Source: Filimonas effusa
GTDB taxonomy: Bacteria > Bacteroidota > Bacteroidia > Chitinophagales > Chitinophagaceae
Assembly (NCBI RefSeq): GCF_004118675.1
Contig: NZ_SDHZ01000001.1
Location: 2,542,001 to 2,606,000, forward strand
Direction of reading: 5' to 3'
Length of the DNA stretch: 64,000 nucleotides
The notes beneath the pieces were generated by a model. That model did no database searches and had not been told where the DNA came from. It saw only the letters and a list, made by a program, of their open reading frames with translations. The position numbers and the translations under genes are program-made. This document shows positions 44,354-52,748 of the stretch, piece by piece (positions within the stretch are counted from its first letter, which is position 1; each line of letters opens with the position of its first letter).

Positions 44354-45874
44354 ATGGACGATGAAAAAATACGCAGCTACAATTTATTTAGGAGGCTTTG
44401 TAACCAAAATGCAGAATCCTCTTTAAAAGCAGCGGAATTATTAAAAGGCAATAAAGTCAATCATATTGTTTATCACCTTTCTATCCTTGCTTTGGAAGAA
44501 ATAGGTAAAATATTTATCTATTATTGTAATTTAAACTCAAGTGATAAATGGGATTCAGATAAAAGAACAATTCCTTTAGACGATCATATCAAGAAATTGT
44601 TTTGGTCTATCTGGTTACCAGCATTAACTAACGAAATAATAACCAATGACCAGCTTGGAGAAATTACCTCGATGGCAACTCAATTACATGAAAGACGACT
44701 TCATTCTTTATATACGGACTTATCCGACACTCAAAACGCTGCTGATAAAATTGGTGATGATGAAGCTGAACAAGTATACCAATTTGCTAAATCTAGGCTT
44801 GATTTATCTCAACTTGAAGGGGATGTTGATATAAATTCAAAACCCAACGAATTGCTTATTTGGTTTAATTCTATATCGAACGATGAAGATAAAAGGAAAT
44901 TTATTTTTGGATCAGAAGCTCAACAAAAATTAGTGGATTTAGGTACTCCTGGATTATGGATTGGTTGGTTAAAGAGCCATTTTGACCAGCAGGAGTTCGA
45001 TTTAAGAACTTTGGCAGAAAGTGAAATTGCGAGGGAGCGACCCACAGATGATAAAAAATTTGAACCTAAATGGCGAATGCGGATAAAATTGGATAGCCAG
45101 TCGCACTCAATTAGGCATAATGTTGTTACATCATTTAACAGCAAGTACCATGAAATTAAACTAACTCGTGGAGCAACGCCCCATGTTCTATTCGTGGATT
45201 TTACTTTTGAAAAAAGTGTCACATTGCATGATCTTTGGGATTGCGGCTTTCTTCATACCAAATTGTTTGTTGCAGCTCTAAACATTGGCTCCAACGGATT
45301 CATATATTGGAATTTACCACTTGATTTAGACAAATATTATGAAAATATCACAGATCTTGATAACAACAATAAATTGACACTCAAATTAGCTTCAAAATTG
45401 GCTGTTGCCTGGCAAGCCGAGCAGATGACATTAACTGAGGAAGAGTTACATTTGAGTAAGCTAACCTTTGATTATTTGCTTGACCCTTTGCATAAAGATG
45501 ATACCGATTTTATAACGGATTACCTCAATGCCCTTGCTATTCTTGCTAAAAGTGACATTCATTGTCGGCTTGAAATGCAATCCTTCGGGATGTTTTACAG
45601 CGCGTTCAAAAAAGCAGTTACCCGCTACCAATGTTGCGCAGAGCCTGAAATAAAGGTAGTTGGCTACAGCCAACTACAAGGTGTTTTAAAAAATAAAGAT
45701 GCATTCGATAACATTATTGATATTGGGCTTACCCTTGCAAGTGAACATCATGTTATAACATTAAAAGAAGTATTTGCAATGAAACAATATTGCGGGGCTT
45801 ATATTTTAACATTGGCTGTCAGAAAGTTAATGGGTGACATGAACTTAAAAATAACCCAGGATCTCACTAAATAA
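44354..45874 (+). CDS. AbiV-like protein with long C-terminal extension
   Basis: A 506-residue protein starting at ATG 44354 (a TTG six codons earlier is open). Residues about 18-52 (ESSLKAAELLKGN, then SILALEEIGKIFIYY) carry the helix pair with LALEE-x-GK that marks the AbiV abortive-infection family, usually near 200 residues. The remaining 450 residues have no motif I recognise. AbiV blocks late phage production in Lactococcus. The activity here is inferred from the N-terminus and the defence-rich neighbourhood. Confidence 0.6.
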   Translation: MDDEKIRSYNLFRRLCNQNAESSLKAAELLKGNKVNHIVYHLSILALEEIGKIFIYYCNLNSSDKWDSDKRTIPLDDHIKKLFWSIWLPALTNEIITNDQLGEITSMATQLHERRLHSLYTDLSDTQNAADKIGDDEAEQVYQFAKSRLDLSQLEGDVDINSKPNELLIWFNSISNDEDKRKFIFGSEAQQKLVDLGTPGLWIGWLKSHFDQQEFDLRTLAESEIARERPTDDKKFEPKWRMRIKLDSQSHSIRHNVVTSFNSKYHEIKLTRGATPHVLFVDFTFEKSVTLHDLWDCGFLHTKLFVAALNIGSNGFIYWNLPLDLDKYYENITDLDNNNKLTLKLASKLAVAWQAEQMTLTEEELHLSKLTFDYLLDPLHKDDTDFITDYLNALAILAKSDIHCRLEMQSFGMFYSAFKKAVTRYQCCAEPEIKVVGYSQLQGVLKNKDAFDNIIDIGLTLASEHHVITLKEVFAMKQYCGAYILTLAVRKLMGDMNLKITQDLTK

Positions 45875-46033
45875 CTGATGAACTTTACTGTGCGAATAAA
45901 TGACACCTATAACATATTGTAAAAATTTCATTTATGACCTTTTAACCTTTTAAAAAGCTGCAAAAATGTCGTATTCTTGTGATCTAAGAAAAGCCGGTTT
46001 GAATTTAACTTATTTCATTCAAAAGTATAATAA

Positions 46034-46072
46034 AGGAGGCTAGGGGTTCGATAGGTATCTCCTCAACTCCAC
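46034..46072 (+). other. RNA-3'-end-like motif, possible ICE attachment site
   Basis: Between the AbiV-like gene and a terminator the sequence contains GGGGTTCGAT and, 14 bases on, CTCAACTCCAC. This resembles the T-loop and acceptor end of tmRNA or tRNA genes, the usual integration targets of ICEs. The T stem cannot form as written, so this is no functional gene. It may be a decayed end or chance. Confidence 0.2.
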
Positions 46073-46098
46073 ATTTCTTTGTAAATGAGTATTTTATT

Positions 46099-46129
46099 AA
46101 GCCTGTAGGTTGCTCCTATGGGCTTTTTT
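46099..46129 (+). terminator. Strong intrinsic terminator
   Basis: AAGCCTGTAGG pairs with CCTATGGGCTT (11 bp, two G-T pairs) around a 5-base loop, followed by TTTTTTA. It ends plus-strand transcription coming from the AbiV-like gene or from the RNA-like end just upstream. Confidence 0.75.
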
Positions 46130-46196
46130 ATTGGGCACTTTATATCAGCCTTTTTAAGTGGCACCGGCGGTGATTTCATTACTACGTCAATATATC

Positions 46197-46406
46197 CTAA
46201 TCCAGTTTAATTCTTTTAAGAGACAAGAGATTATACAATGACCGCACTTCAATATCGTAAGCATTGAGACGTTTCTTTTCAGGGTTTGTTTCAATATAAA
46301 TTTGGCAATTGTCCTTTAAGTTTAGCGGAACCTGACCTCCTTCACACAACTTTTTAGCTACGTCCAAATTTGACAAATTATCGAGATCTTTTTCCAGAAA
46401 CTCTAG
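46197..46406 (-). pseudogene. Gene remnant, C-terminal fragment of unknown protein
   Basis: An open frame of 69 codons ends with TAG and is closed upstream by another TAG at 46407. It has no ATG. The product reads like real protein (FLEKDLDNLSNLDVAKKL, ending YNLLSLKRIKLD), helical and charged. The likely reading is the tail of a broken gene downstream of jetD on the same strand; TTG codons at the beginning could also start a small protein. Family unknown. Confidence 0.35.
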
Positions 46407-46483
46407 CTAACACCGGCAGGCCTGCTACAAGTTTGTGAAATTTTACACCTTACAATGTTATAGTATAGCTTTTGAGAAGCGCC

Positions 46484-47470
46484 TTACGAAATATTATTTG
46501 AGAGATTGTAATGATACATCTCTTTCAAAACAATTGTTTCTTCCTCTAACCATAAATCTTCTTTTATAAGTTTAGCTATCAACTCTTGCTCGTTTGCTGA
46601 AAACAGGCTTTTATTTAGCCCGGAAAAATCCTCCTTGTAGTTCCATTTGCTTTTGTGCATAAATGAACTCGTTGGTAGGTAATGATGCGGCGGCGGAGGT
46701 GTCAGTATTTTAATCATTGCTCCACGGCTTTCTAATCTACTCTTCACGCGTTGAAATATCCGCAGCCCATCAAAATCCCAGTCACAACTATAATAGACCG
46801 GATAGGACAGCTCCATTTCATCAATATCCTTCAAAATGGCAACATTATTGCCTCCAACATGCCACAGCTTAACTTCCAACTCCTTAGCGTTCCAGGGCTG
46901 TTTCAGGAAAGACTTATTCTCACAAAGAATTATTGCTTTCGGCTTAGGGCAATCGACGACCAGTCGATATTGCAAGTCCTTTGATGCCTGCGGAAATTCG
47001 TCTACTTCCAAAATTTTCAATACCGCATTACGCACGCTATCCCTATGCTTCAAATACTTGGATCCTCCCGCATGCTCAAATATTTTACCAGAAAAATCTT
47101 CAATATTTAACAAGTTACGCTTCAATTCATCTTTGCTTTCATAAATAACCATCAAAGTACGGATATCTTCTTCGGTGAAATTTTTACCGCCATCCGGACG
47201 GATGTCTACGCGGGTAAGAAAATCGTAATAATATTGATATACGCACTGAAAATTTTCTTCATAATATGCCTCATAACCATCTTGCGCCACCAGGATCGTA
47301 TTATTGCCTTTCTTTTGCGCAATAAGATCTGTCTGCGACATCAGGTATCGTATAAAATCCACCTCCTGAATTTTAGCAGCAGTCTTCTTTTTCTCATATA
47401 AGTCATGCAAGGCCTTGAGAAGCGGCCATGTAAAATCTGGATTGTTAGGTAGCCTATTCAAAGATTTCAT
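46484..47470 (-). CDS. jetD: Wadjet JetD-like nuclease subunit (TOPRIM)
   Basis: A 328-residue protein with the topoisomerase VI-like TOPRIM fold of JetD/MksG. Acidic residues occur as ILCENKSF (Glu184) and SCDWDFDG (Asp230, 232, 234), the E...DxD pattern that binds Mg. In Wadjet, JetD cuts circular plasmid DNA once the JetABC SMC complex has extruded it. The N-terminal 90 residues form the helical partner-binding domain. The start overlaps the jetC end by 17 bases. Slightly shorter than many JetD proteins. Confidence 0.9.
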   Translation of the reverse strand: MKSLNRLPNNPDFTWPLLKALHDLYEKKKTAAKIQEVDFIRYLMSQTDLIAQKKGNNTILVAQDGYEAYYEENFQCVYQYYYDFLTRVDIRPDGGKNFTEEDIRTLMVIYESKDELKRNLLNIEDFSGKIFEHAGGSKYLKHRDSVRNAVLKILEVDEFPQASKDLQYRLVVDCPKPKAIILCENKSFLKQPWNAKELEVKLWHVGGNNVAILKDIDEMELSYPVYYSCDWDFDGLRIFQRVKSRLESRGAMIKILTPPPPHHYLPTSSFMHKSKWNYKEDFSGLNKSLFSANEQELIAKLIKEDLWLEEETIVLKEMYHYNLSNNIS

Positions 47471-50400
47471 TTATATTTTCAGTTAATTGACCATCATGGA
47501 AAATGCCTAATGGCGGCACATAAGTTGAACCCGTAGAATCCTTGTTGTCATGCATGATATAGATATATTGCCCATCATTGTTGATATCGCCGGCGGTATC
47601 GATAGACATGGTTATGATTTGGTAGCCCTCTTTCTTTGCCAGAGCATGCAACATTTCATAATTACCACCCAAGCCTTCCGCTTCGTCAATCGGCATCACG
47701 CGTATGCCAACGTGCTCTTTATCTTCGATCAGCGACAACCGAGCCAGGCAAAGCAGCGCATTGGCCGTATAGGTTTGTCCATTGCTGCCCGAATTGCTCT
47801 GTCCGTTTTCCAGCTTGATCTCAAAAAGCAGGTCAAAATAAGAGCGTGGGTTCAGCAGGTCTTCTATTTTAGCGTTCCTGTCACCATTGGCTTCCCGAAA
47901 AACACTGAGCATGATCTCGCTAATATCCTGCTTATGGGCAGACGCAAACAAGCCCACTTCCTGCATTTCATGGGTCAAGCGTTTTCTGAAAATCTTCATC
48001 CAATCTTCCGGGTATCCCGGCGCGGGCTTATGTTGCAAGGTGGCATAATTGCCGCCTGTAATTTCATTACTGGATAAGTACCGGGCTATCCGTTGCACTT
48101 TGGTCAGGTATTCATTGTAAGCTTTATGTACTTCGCTAAATACGTTGTGGAGTATCTCTATCTTTCTTGACCCGATACTTTGCAGATCATTGGCCAGCTC
48201 CGTAAGCCTTTTCTCAATCTGCTCACCGATAAGTTCTTCCTGAAGTTGCTGTGTAGGAAAAATGGTAGGCAATAATTTGTGCGCCAGCACGCCCACTGAA
48301 TAATCTTTCAAAATTGTCTTGTCTTCAATTTCATTACTGGCCGAATCATAAGATTCCATAAATTTAATTCCCGCCCTGTTGCTTTGGTTTTCGTCTGGCT
48401 CCTGGTCTATTTTAACAGCATCCTGATCTGCCACAAACTCGCGATGATGTTCGGCCAAAAATTTCATTTTTGATTCATTAAGTTTCTCCAGGCTTGATAT
48501 ACATCGCTCCTTTTTCTGGTCCCGAAGTCTTGCTGCATCTTTATATTCAGCTTCTGTATTGGTATTCATCTCGTGTAATTTGTTCATAGCAGGATTAGTG
48601 CTGAAAAGATCTGTTTCCAATTTTTGTATTCGCTGCAACGAAACAGTTTTGGTTATTATAAGCTCATCTAGCGCATTTCCAGCAAGTAGCAAATCCCCTT
48701 CTAGTTCCTGCAACAACTGTTCGAAATCAGTACCACCATATTGATCAATCATATGACGTTCAACTTCTTCGATCTTCTCTTTAGCATCCCCATCAGCCCG
48801 TCTTATTAGTGTATAATTATCAAGCGCAATACCATAAGCCTTCTCCTCTTTCTCATAGTCGGCCAGGTGTTGTTCCGAATTTTTAAAGGCCGAAAGATAC
48901 TGCTCCAATTCCGGCGGCGTTAAATGTGCTATATCGTCCGTTGCTGCAAATAGCTCACTTGGGTTGGTTTTGTATAAAGTAATTGCCTTTTCTAATGCCG
49001 GATAGCCTTCCAGTTTTTCTCTCAGGTTCTTTAATTGCTCATATTCCCCTGTTAAAGTATCAAGCTGTTGCTTCAGGGCCTTTAATGGCACACGATCCAG
49101 CTTGATTTGATCGGCAGGCACATTGAGATGCTGTTCCGATACATAGGTTATATATTCATAGAGACCATTTAATTCCAACCAGAATCCCCCATCATCTGCT
49201 TTGACGATGGTCGGATTTTTAAATAGCCTTTCGGGAAAGGGTAGATATCGCTTCTGCGGCGGAATGGGAGCGGTCCTTGATAGCGGTTGGTAATGAAACA
49301 ACAAACTTTCCTGTTCTATACTCAGGGGCAATGCAAGCTGCGCTATAGCCCAATGCGCGAGCGATGCTGGATTGTCGAGATCCGAAAACAGTAACTGAAC
49401 CTCCTTATTAGTGATAGCATCCTCTAGTTTCTTCAGCTTTTGCAAAGTATTATATCGCGCCGTTACATAGTCCTCCTGATACCAATCCGATTGTTTGAAT
49501 TCACTCTGCAGCCTGTGTGCATGAAGATAACCCTCAAACGCTTTAAGCGTTTCCGCATCCGTTAGCTTGCTGCGCTCTTCCGAATACCATTGCCGGATGG
49601 ACTCCGAGTCCTTCCGATCCTCGGTCAACCAACTGTTTACTTTATCAATAAGCTCCTTATATCTCGTGCTCCCGTCCAGCAGTTTTTTTGCATTGTCTTT
49701 TTGTGCTTCAAGCATTGCAGTATCCTGTTCTGCATTGTTGCGCTTGTTTCTTAATTTCTTTATTGCGTCATACCTGCCCGCTATGTCCGCTTTTTTCCTG
49801 GCGGCCAACCTTTTTGCAACCAAAAACTTCCGGGCGCTGCTTACTTGATAGACTTTCTCCGCTTGTTCCAATTCTTGGGCAGCATGGGCATTTTCCCGGA
49901 ACCAAAAGCTTGCACTTTCCTGGCTGTGCTGCTTTTTCAAATGATGATAAGCGTTAAAATCAAGCATTACACGTTCTATCTTTTGCTCCTTGTCCTTTAT
50001 CAGTGCAATCTCCTCTTGCAAACGCTGATGTTGCTGGTGGTCTGTATGAATGTTTTGTAATTCGTCGTTGTACTTTGCCAGCAGCCGCTTTTGGTCCGCG
50101 TCGCCAAACAGAAAAGTTTTTAAAGCATCTGAATGGGTAGAAAAGCCTTTGCCCCTGGAAAAAGAACGAATAATGGCTGCGTAGCTTTTCAGGCTTTGCT
50201 CATTTTGACTAAGATCTACAGCCAGAATACCGTTATTAAAAAGCAGATGGTAGTACTTCTTATTGCTCACCCTTTTGAGGTAGCCCTTTTCCAAAGCGTT
50301 TTTCTCCAGCTTTTCTAAAGTATCTATCTGGCCATCTAACAACAAATCCCTGTAAAAGACGGGCGCGTTCATCGGAGCAAGCGTCTCCTCAAAATCATAA

Positions 50401-50759
50401 CCTGCCTGGACAATAAAAAACAGCATCTGCGTGCTGGAAGATTCCAAGTATCCGCCGAGCGCAATGTATTGGCGTGGTTGTACCTCCACATTGATTAGGA
50501 TATAACCACGTCCATAGTTGCCTCCCGCACTTTTCAATGCCAGCCCGCTGGTATCCCTGCTTTTTACACCTTCTGTTCCTGACTTAAAAACACCGGAGCC
50601 CACCAAAAGCAATTGTATAAAATCAGCGATCAGACTTTTGCCGCTTCCGCTTTCGCCGCTAAAATCTGTACGAAAATCATGAAAACGATAATCGCAATTG
50701 AAATGCTGCCTTATATTGAGTGTAGACAGACTGTATATCTTCGGTTGAAACTTAGCCAT
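47454..50759 (-). CDS. jetC: Wadjet JetC-like SMC ATPase (MksB/MukB-like)
   Basis: A 1101-residue SMC-type motor. Walker A GESGSGKS is at 35-42. Long coiled coils run from about 210 to 900, with a hinge-like middle near 430-560. The C-terminal signature is NSGSNGQTYTANALLCLARL and Walker B VMPIDEAEGLG (about 1010-1050). JetC with JetA and JetB forms the loop-extruding complex that recognises small circular DNA. Full length and uninterrupted. It overlaps jetB by 8 bases and jetD by 17. Confidence 0.93.
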   Translation of the reverse strand: MAKFQPKIYSLSTLNIRQHFNCDYRFHDFRTDFSGESGSGKSLIADFIQLLLVGSGVFKSGTEGVKSRDTSGLALKSAGGNYGRGYILINVEVQPRQYIALGGYLESSSTQMLFFIVQAGYDFEETLAPMNAPVFYRDLLLDGQIDTLEKLEKNALEKGYLKRVSNKKYYHLLFNNGILAVDLSQNEQSLKSYAAIIRSFSRGKGFSTHSDALKTFLFGDADQKRLLAKYNDELQNIHTDHQQHQRLQEEIALIKDKEQKIERVMLDFNAYHHLKKQHSQESASFWFRENAHAAQELEQAEKVYQVSSARKFLVAKRLAARKKADIAGRYDAIKKLRNKRNNAEQDTAMLEAQKDNAKKLLDGSTRYKELIDKVNSWLTEDRKDSESIRQWYSEERSKLTDAETLKAFEGYLHAHRLQSEFKQSDWYQEDYVTARYNTLQKLKKLEDAITNKEVQLLFSDLDNPASLAHWAIAQLALPLSIEQESLLFHYQPLSRTAPIPPQKRYLPFPERLFKNPTIVKADDGGFWLELNGLYEYITYVSEQHLNVPADQIKLDRVPLKALKQQLDTLTGEYEQLKNLREKLEGYPALEKAITLYKTNPSELFAATDDIAHLTPPELEQYLSAFKNSEQHLADYEKEEKAYGIALDNYTLIRRADGDAKEKIEEVERHMIDQYGGTDFEQLLQELEGDLLLAGNALDELIITKTVSLQRIQKLETDLFSTNPAMNKLHEMNTNTEAEYKDAARLRDQKKERCISSLEKLNESKMKFLAEHHREFVADQDAVKIDQEPDENQSNRAGIKFMESYDSASNEIEDKTILKDYSVGVLAHKLLPTIFPTQQLQEELIGEQIEKRLTELANDLQSIGSRKIEILHNVFSEVHKAYNEYLTKVQRIARYLSSNEITGGNYATLQHKPAPGYPEDWMKIFRKRLTHEMQEVGLFASAHKQDISEIMLSVFREANGDRNAKIEDLLNPRSYFDLLFEIKLENGQSNSGSNGQTYTANALLCLARLSLIEDKEHVGIRVMPIDEAEGLGGNYEMLHALAKKEGYQIITMSIDTAGDINNDGQYIYIMHDNKDSTGSTYVPPLGIFHDGQLTENINEIFE

Positions 50760-51432
50760 GCTCCTTGCGCTTTATGATTTCGTCAATCGTTTCAATCTGC
50801 GGATAGTAAATCCTTCTTAATCTTTCAAACGAGGGTTGATAAGTAAAATAATCGCTATCGTTTGCATCTTTTTCTATCCAGCCCAACTGGTGAAATTCGG
50901 AAAAGGCTTTATGAACCAAGCTATTCAGTTTTCCTTCGTTCATATCCGAACCAGCGTCGCTTTCGATAGACGACACCACGCGTTGCAGCTTATGGAGCAG
51001 GTCGTCGTACTCCTGGTACAACAAATTAATGAAATCCGATATTTTGGACAATTCAATATTGCCGTCGAGTTTGAATACCTTGAAAAAGAGCAGCCCTATC
51101 AGGACGTATTCAGTTTTTAGATATCCTTTAAAGGAAGGATCGGAAGGTATTTTCCCCCGTGAATTCTCATGAAAATCTAGATAGAAATAAGCGCTCCATC
51201 CTTCGCCCTCCTTTTTGAGCAGCATATCAAAAAAATCCTCGTAGTAAGCCTGCAGGCTGTCATAGTATTTATCCAGGAAGGTATAAAGCGCGGCGGGTTT
51301 AGGGAAATTGCGCTGCAAGTGCGTGCCCGACCTGAGCTGGTAATCCAGTTTGGCAAAGACGCCTTTGGCTGACCTGTCCGTCATAAATGAATAACGCAGG
51401 TTTAGATCTTTTTCAGTATCGTCATATTCCAT
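50752..51432 (-). CDS. jetB: Wadjet JetB-like kite subunit (MksE-like)
   Basis: A 226-residue acidic helical protein (MEYDDTEKDLNLRYSFMTDR; later LLYQEYDDLLHKLQRVV). Size, place between jetA and jetC and the winged-helix-like C-terminus match JetB/MksE, the dimeric kite that binds the kleisin. It overlaps jetA by 31 bases and jetC by 8. Assignment depends mainly on gene order, as the family has low conservation. Confidence 0.85.
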   Translation of the reverse strand: MEYDDTEKDLNLRYSFMTDRSAKGVFAKLDYQLRSGTHLQRNFPKPAALYTFLDKYYDSLQAYYEDFFDMLLKKEGEGWSAYFYLDFHENSRGKIPSDPSFKGYLKTEYVLIGLLFFKVFKLDGNIELSKISDFINLLYQEYDDLLHKLQRVVSSIESDAGSDMNEGKLNSLVHKAFSEFHQLGWIEKDANDSDYFTYQPSFERLRRIYYPQIETIDEIIKRKEHG

Positions 51433-52730
51433 AGGGAAAGATTTTGATAGTCGGGATCATGATATTCTTGCTGAGCTACCCTTATCGTGTATTGCCGGCC
51501 TTTGCATTGCTTCACTAACCTTTGTGCAACCCTTACAGGAATATTCAGGTCGGCCTCCTCGGCAGCCAGTACGTGGAAGAAGAAAGGCGAAAAGTCCAGT
51601 TGGCCATCTTGTTCTATCTGCTGCAGTGCCTTTTGGGTCCAATCCTGAATACGCTTCCTTTGCGCCAGCTTCTCGTGATTCTTGGCCATAACCACCCTTG
51701 TCTGCTCCATATCTACAGACCGGTCAATGACGGGCAGCGGCGCTCTTCTGCTGAGATCCTTTTCTGTAAGTACACAAAATCTGGGGACAGCTTCTGGAAT
51801 TTTAATGACGAGCGGCATCACCTCCGCCGGCAATGTCAGTTTTTTGGTTTGACCTTCCTGGCGGGTATAAGTGGCATGGTCGAGCAGGTAGTGAATAAAT
51901 TGATCCGTTTTGCGGTCAAGCTCCCTTTGGTTAAACTCAAAAATAAACTCCCGTATACCGGGCTTTATTTTATCAATGCGCACACTCACCTGGTCCAGAT
52001 GGTTGCGCACATGTTCGTTATACCGCATTACCTCGTCGATGCTGTCCAGCAGCTCAAAACATGCAGGATCTTTCAGCATCGGCTCCAAAACATCATCTAT
52101 ATCATAAGTGATACGAAAACCCGCCTTAAGTTCATCTACATGCTGCTTTATACCATCCAGGCCCGCGCTAATGTTATCGATCACCTGCACGATGTTTTCC
52201 TGAGGCTGTTTTATTTGGAAACGGAAATCTGCTACTGACTGGCTTACTTGTTGGTCTAATATTTCTATCTGCTTGGCTAACTCAACGCTGCGCTGTTGGA
52301 AATGATCGTCTTTCCATATCAATAGGTCGGCCGGCCCCTTCTCAAGGCTTGCGTTCAAGGTTTCCAGCAGATGTTTAAACAGGCGCTCTATCTTGGCCGG
52401 ATGGTAGCTCTCAGAAAGACGCTTGGATACTTTTTCACAAAACTCTATTCCATAGCTTTTAAACCCGTATAGCTTCCTTTTCCTGTCGCGCCAGAGAAAG
52501 AATTCTTGTAGGCGCAGGATAACGTTATTGTTGCGATTACTCTCTTCTCGTAGTCCCGAACTGCCTAGATCGCTCAGTACCTTATTGATCACCTGGATGA
52601 TCTGGTCTTCCGTAAATTCCTGCTGCCCGTATTTTTGATACAGCGCAAGAATGACGAGCCCGTCTTCCTTATTGGGAATAAGCAGATGATAGCGGGGCTT
52701 GGCTTCGGAATAGAGATCAATTTCTTTCAT
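51402..52730 (-). CDS. jetA: Wadjet JetA-like kleisin subunit (MksF-like)
   Basis: A 442-residue helical protein with an N-terminal winged-helix-like part (FTEDQIIQVINKVLSDLG), a central helical bundle (VQVIDNISAGLDGIKQHVDELKA, here as about 160-182) and a C-terminal segment. This fits JetA/MksF, the kleisin bridging the SMC heads. It starts the Wadjet set and is 18 bases after the KAP NTPase gene, so no separate promoter is likely. Confidence 0.87.
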   Translation of the reverse strand: MKEIDLYSEAKPRYHLLIPNKEDGLVILALYQKYGQQEFTEDQIIQVINKVLSDLGSSGLREESNRNNNVILRLQEFFLWRDRKRKLYGFKSYGIEFCEKVSKRLSESYHPAKIERLFKHLLETLNASLEKGPADLLIWKDDHFQQRSVELAKQIEILDQQVSQSVADFRFQIKQPQENIVQVIDNISAGLDGIKQHVDELKAGFRITYDIDDVLEPMLKDPACFELLDSIDEVMRYNEHVRNHLDQVSVRIDKIKPGIREFIFEFNQRELDRKTDQFIHYLLDHATYTRQEGQTKKLTLPAEVMPLVIKIPEAVPRFCVLTEKDLSRRAPLPVIDRSVDMEQTRVVMAKNHEKLAQRKRIQDWTQKALQQIEQDGQLDFSPFFFHVLAAEEADLNIPVRVAQRLVKQCKGRQYTIRVAQQEYHDPDYQNLSLWNMTILKKI

Positions 52731-52748
52731 GATCAGAAAATGGAATAT

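Noticed and set aside
46034-46072. tRNA or tmRNA gene
   Set aside because: Only a T-loop-like GGTTCGA and an acceptor-like end are seen. The T stem does not pair and no upstream body of the RNA is present; a tmRNA body would overlap the AbiV-like coding sequence.
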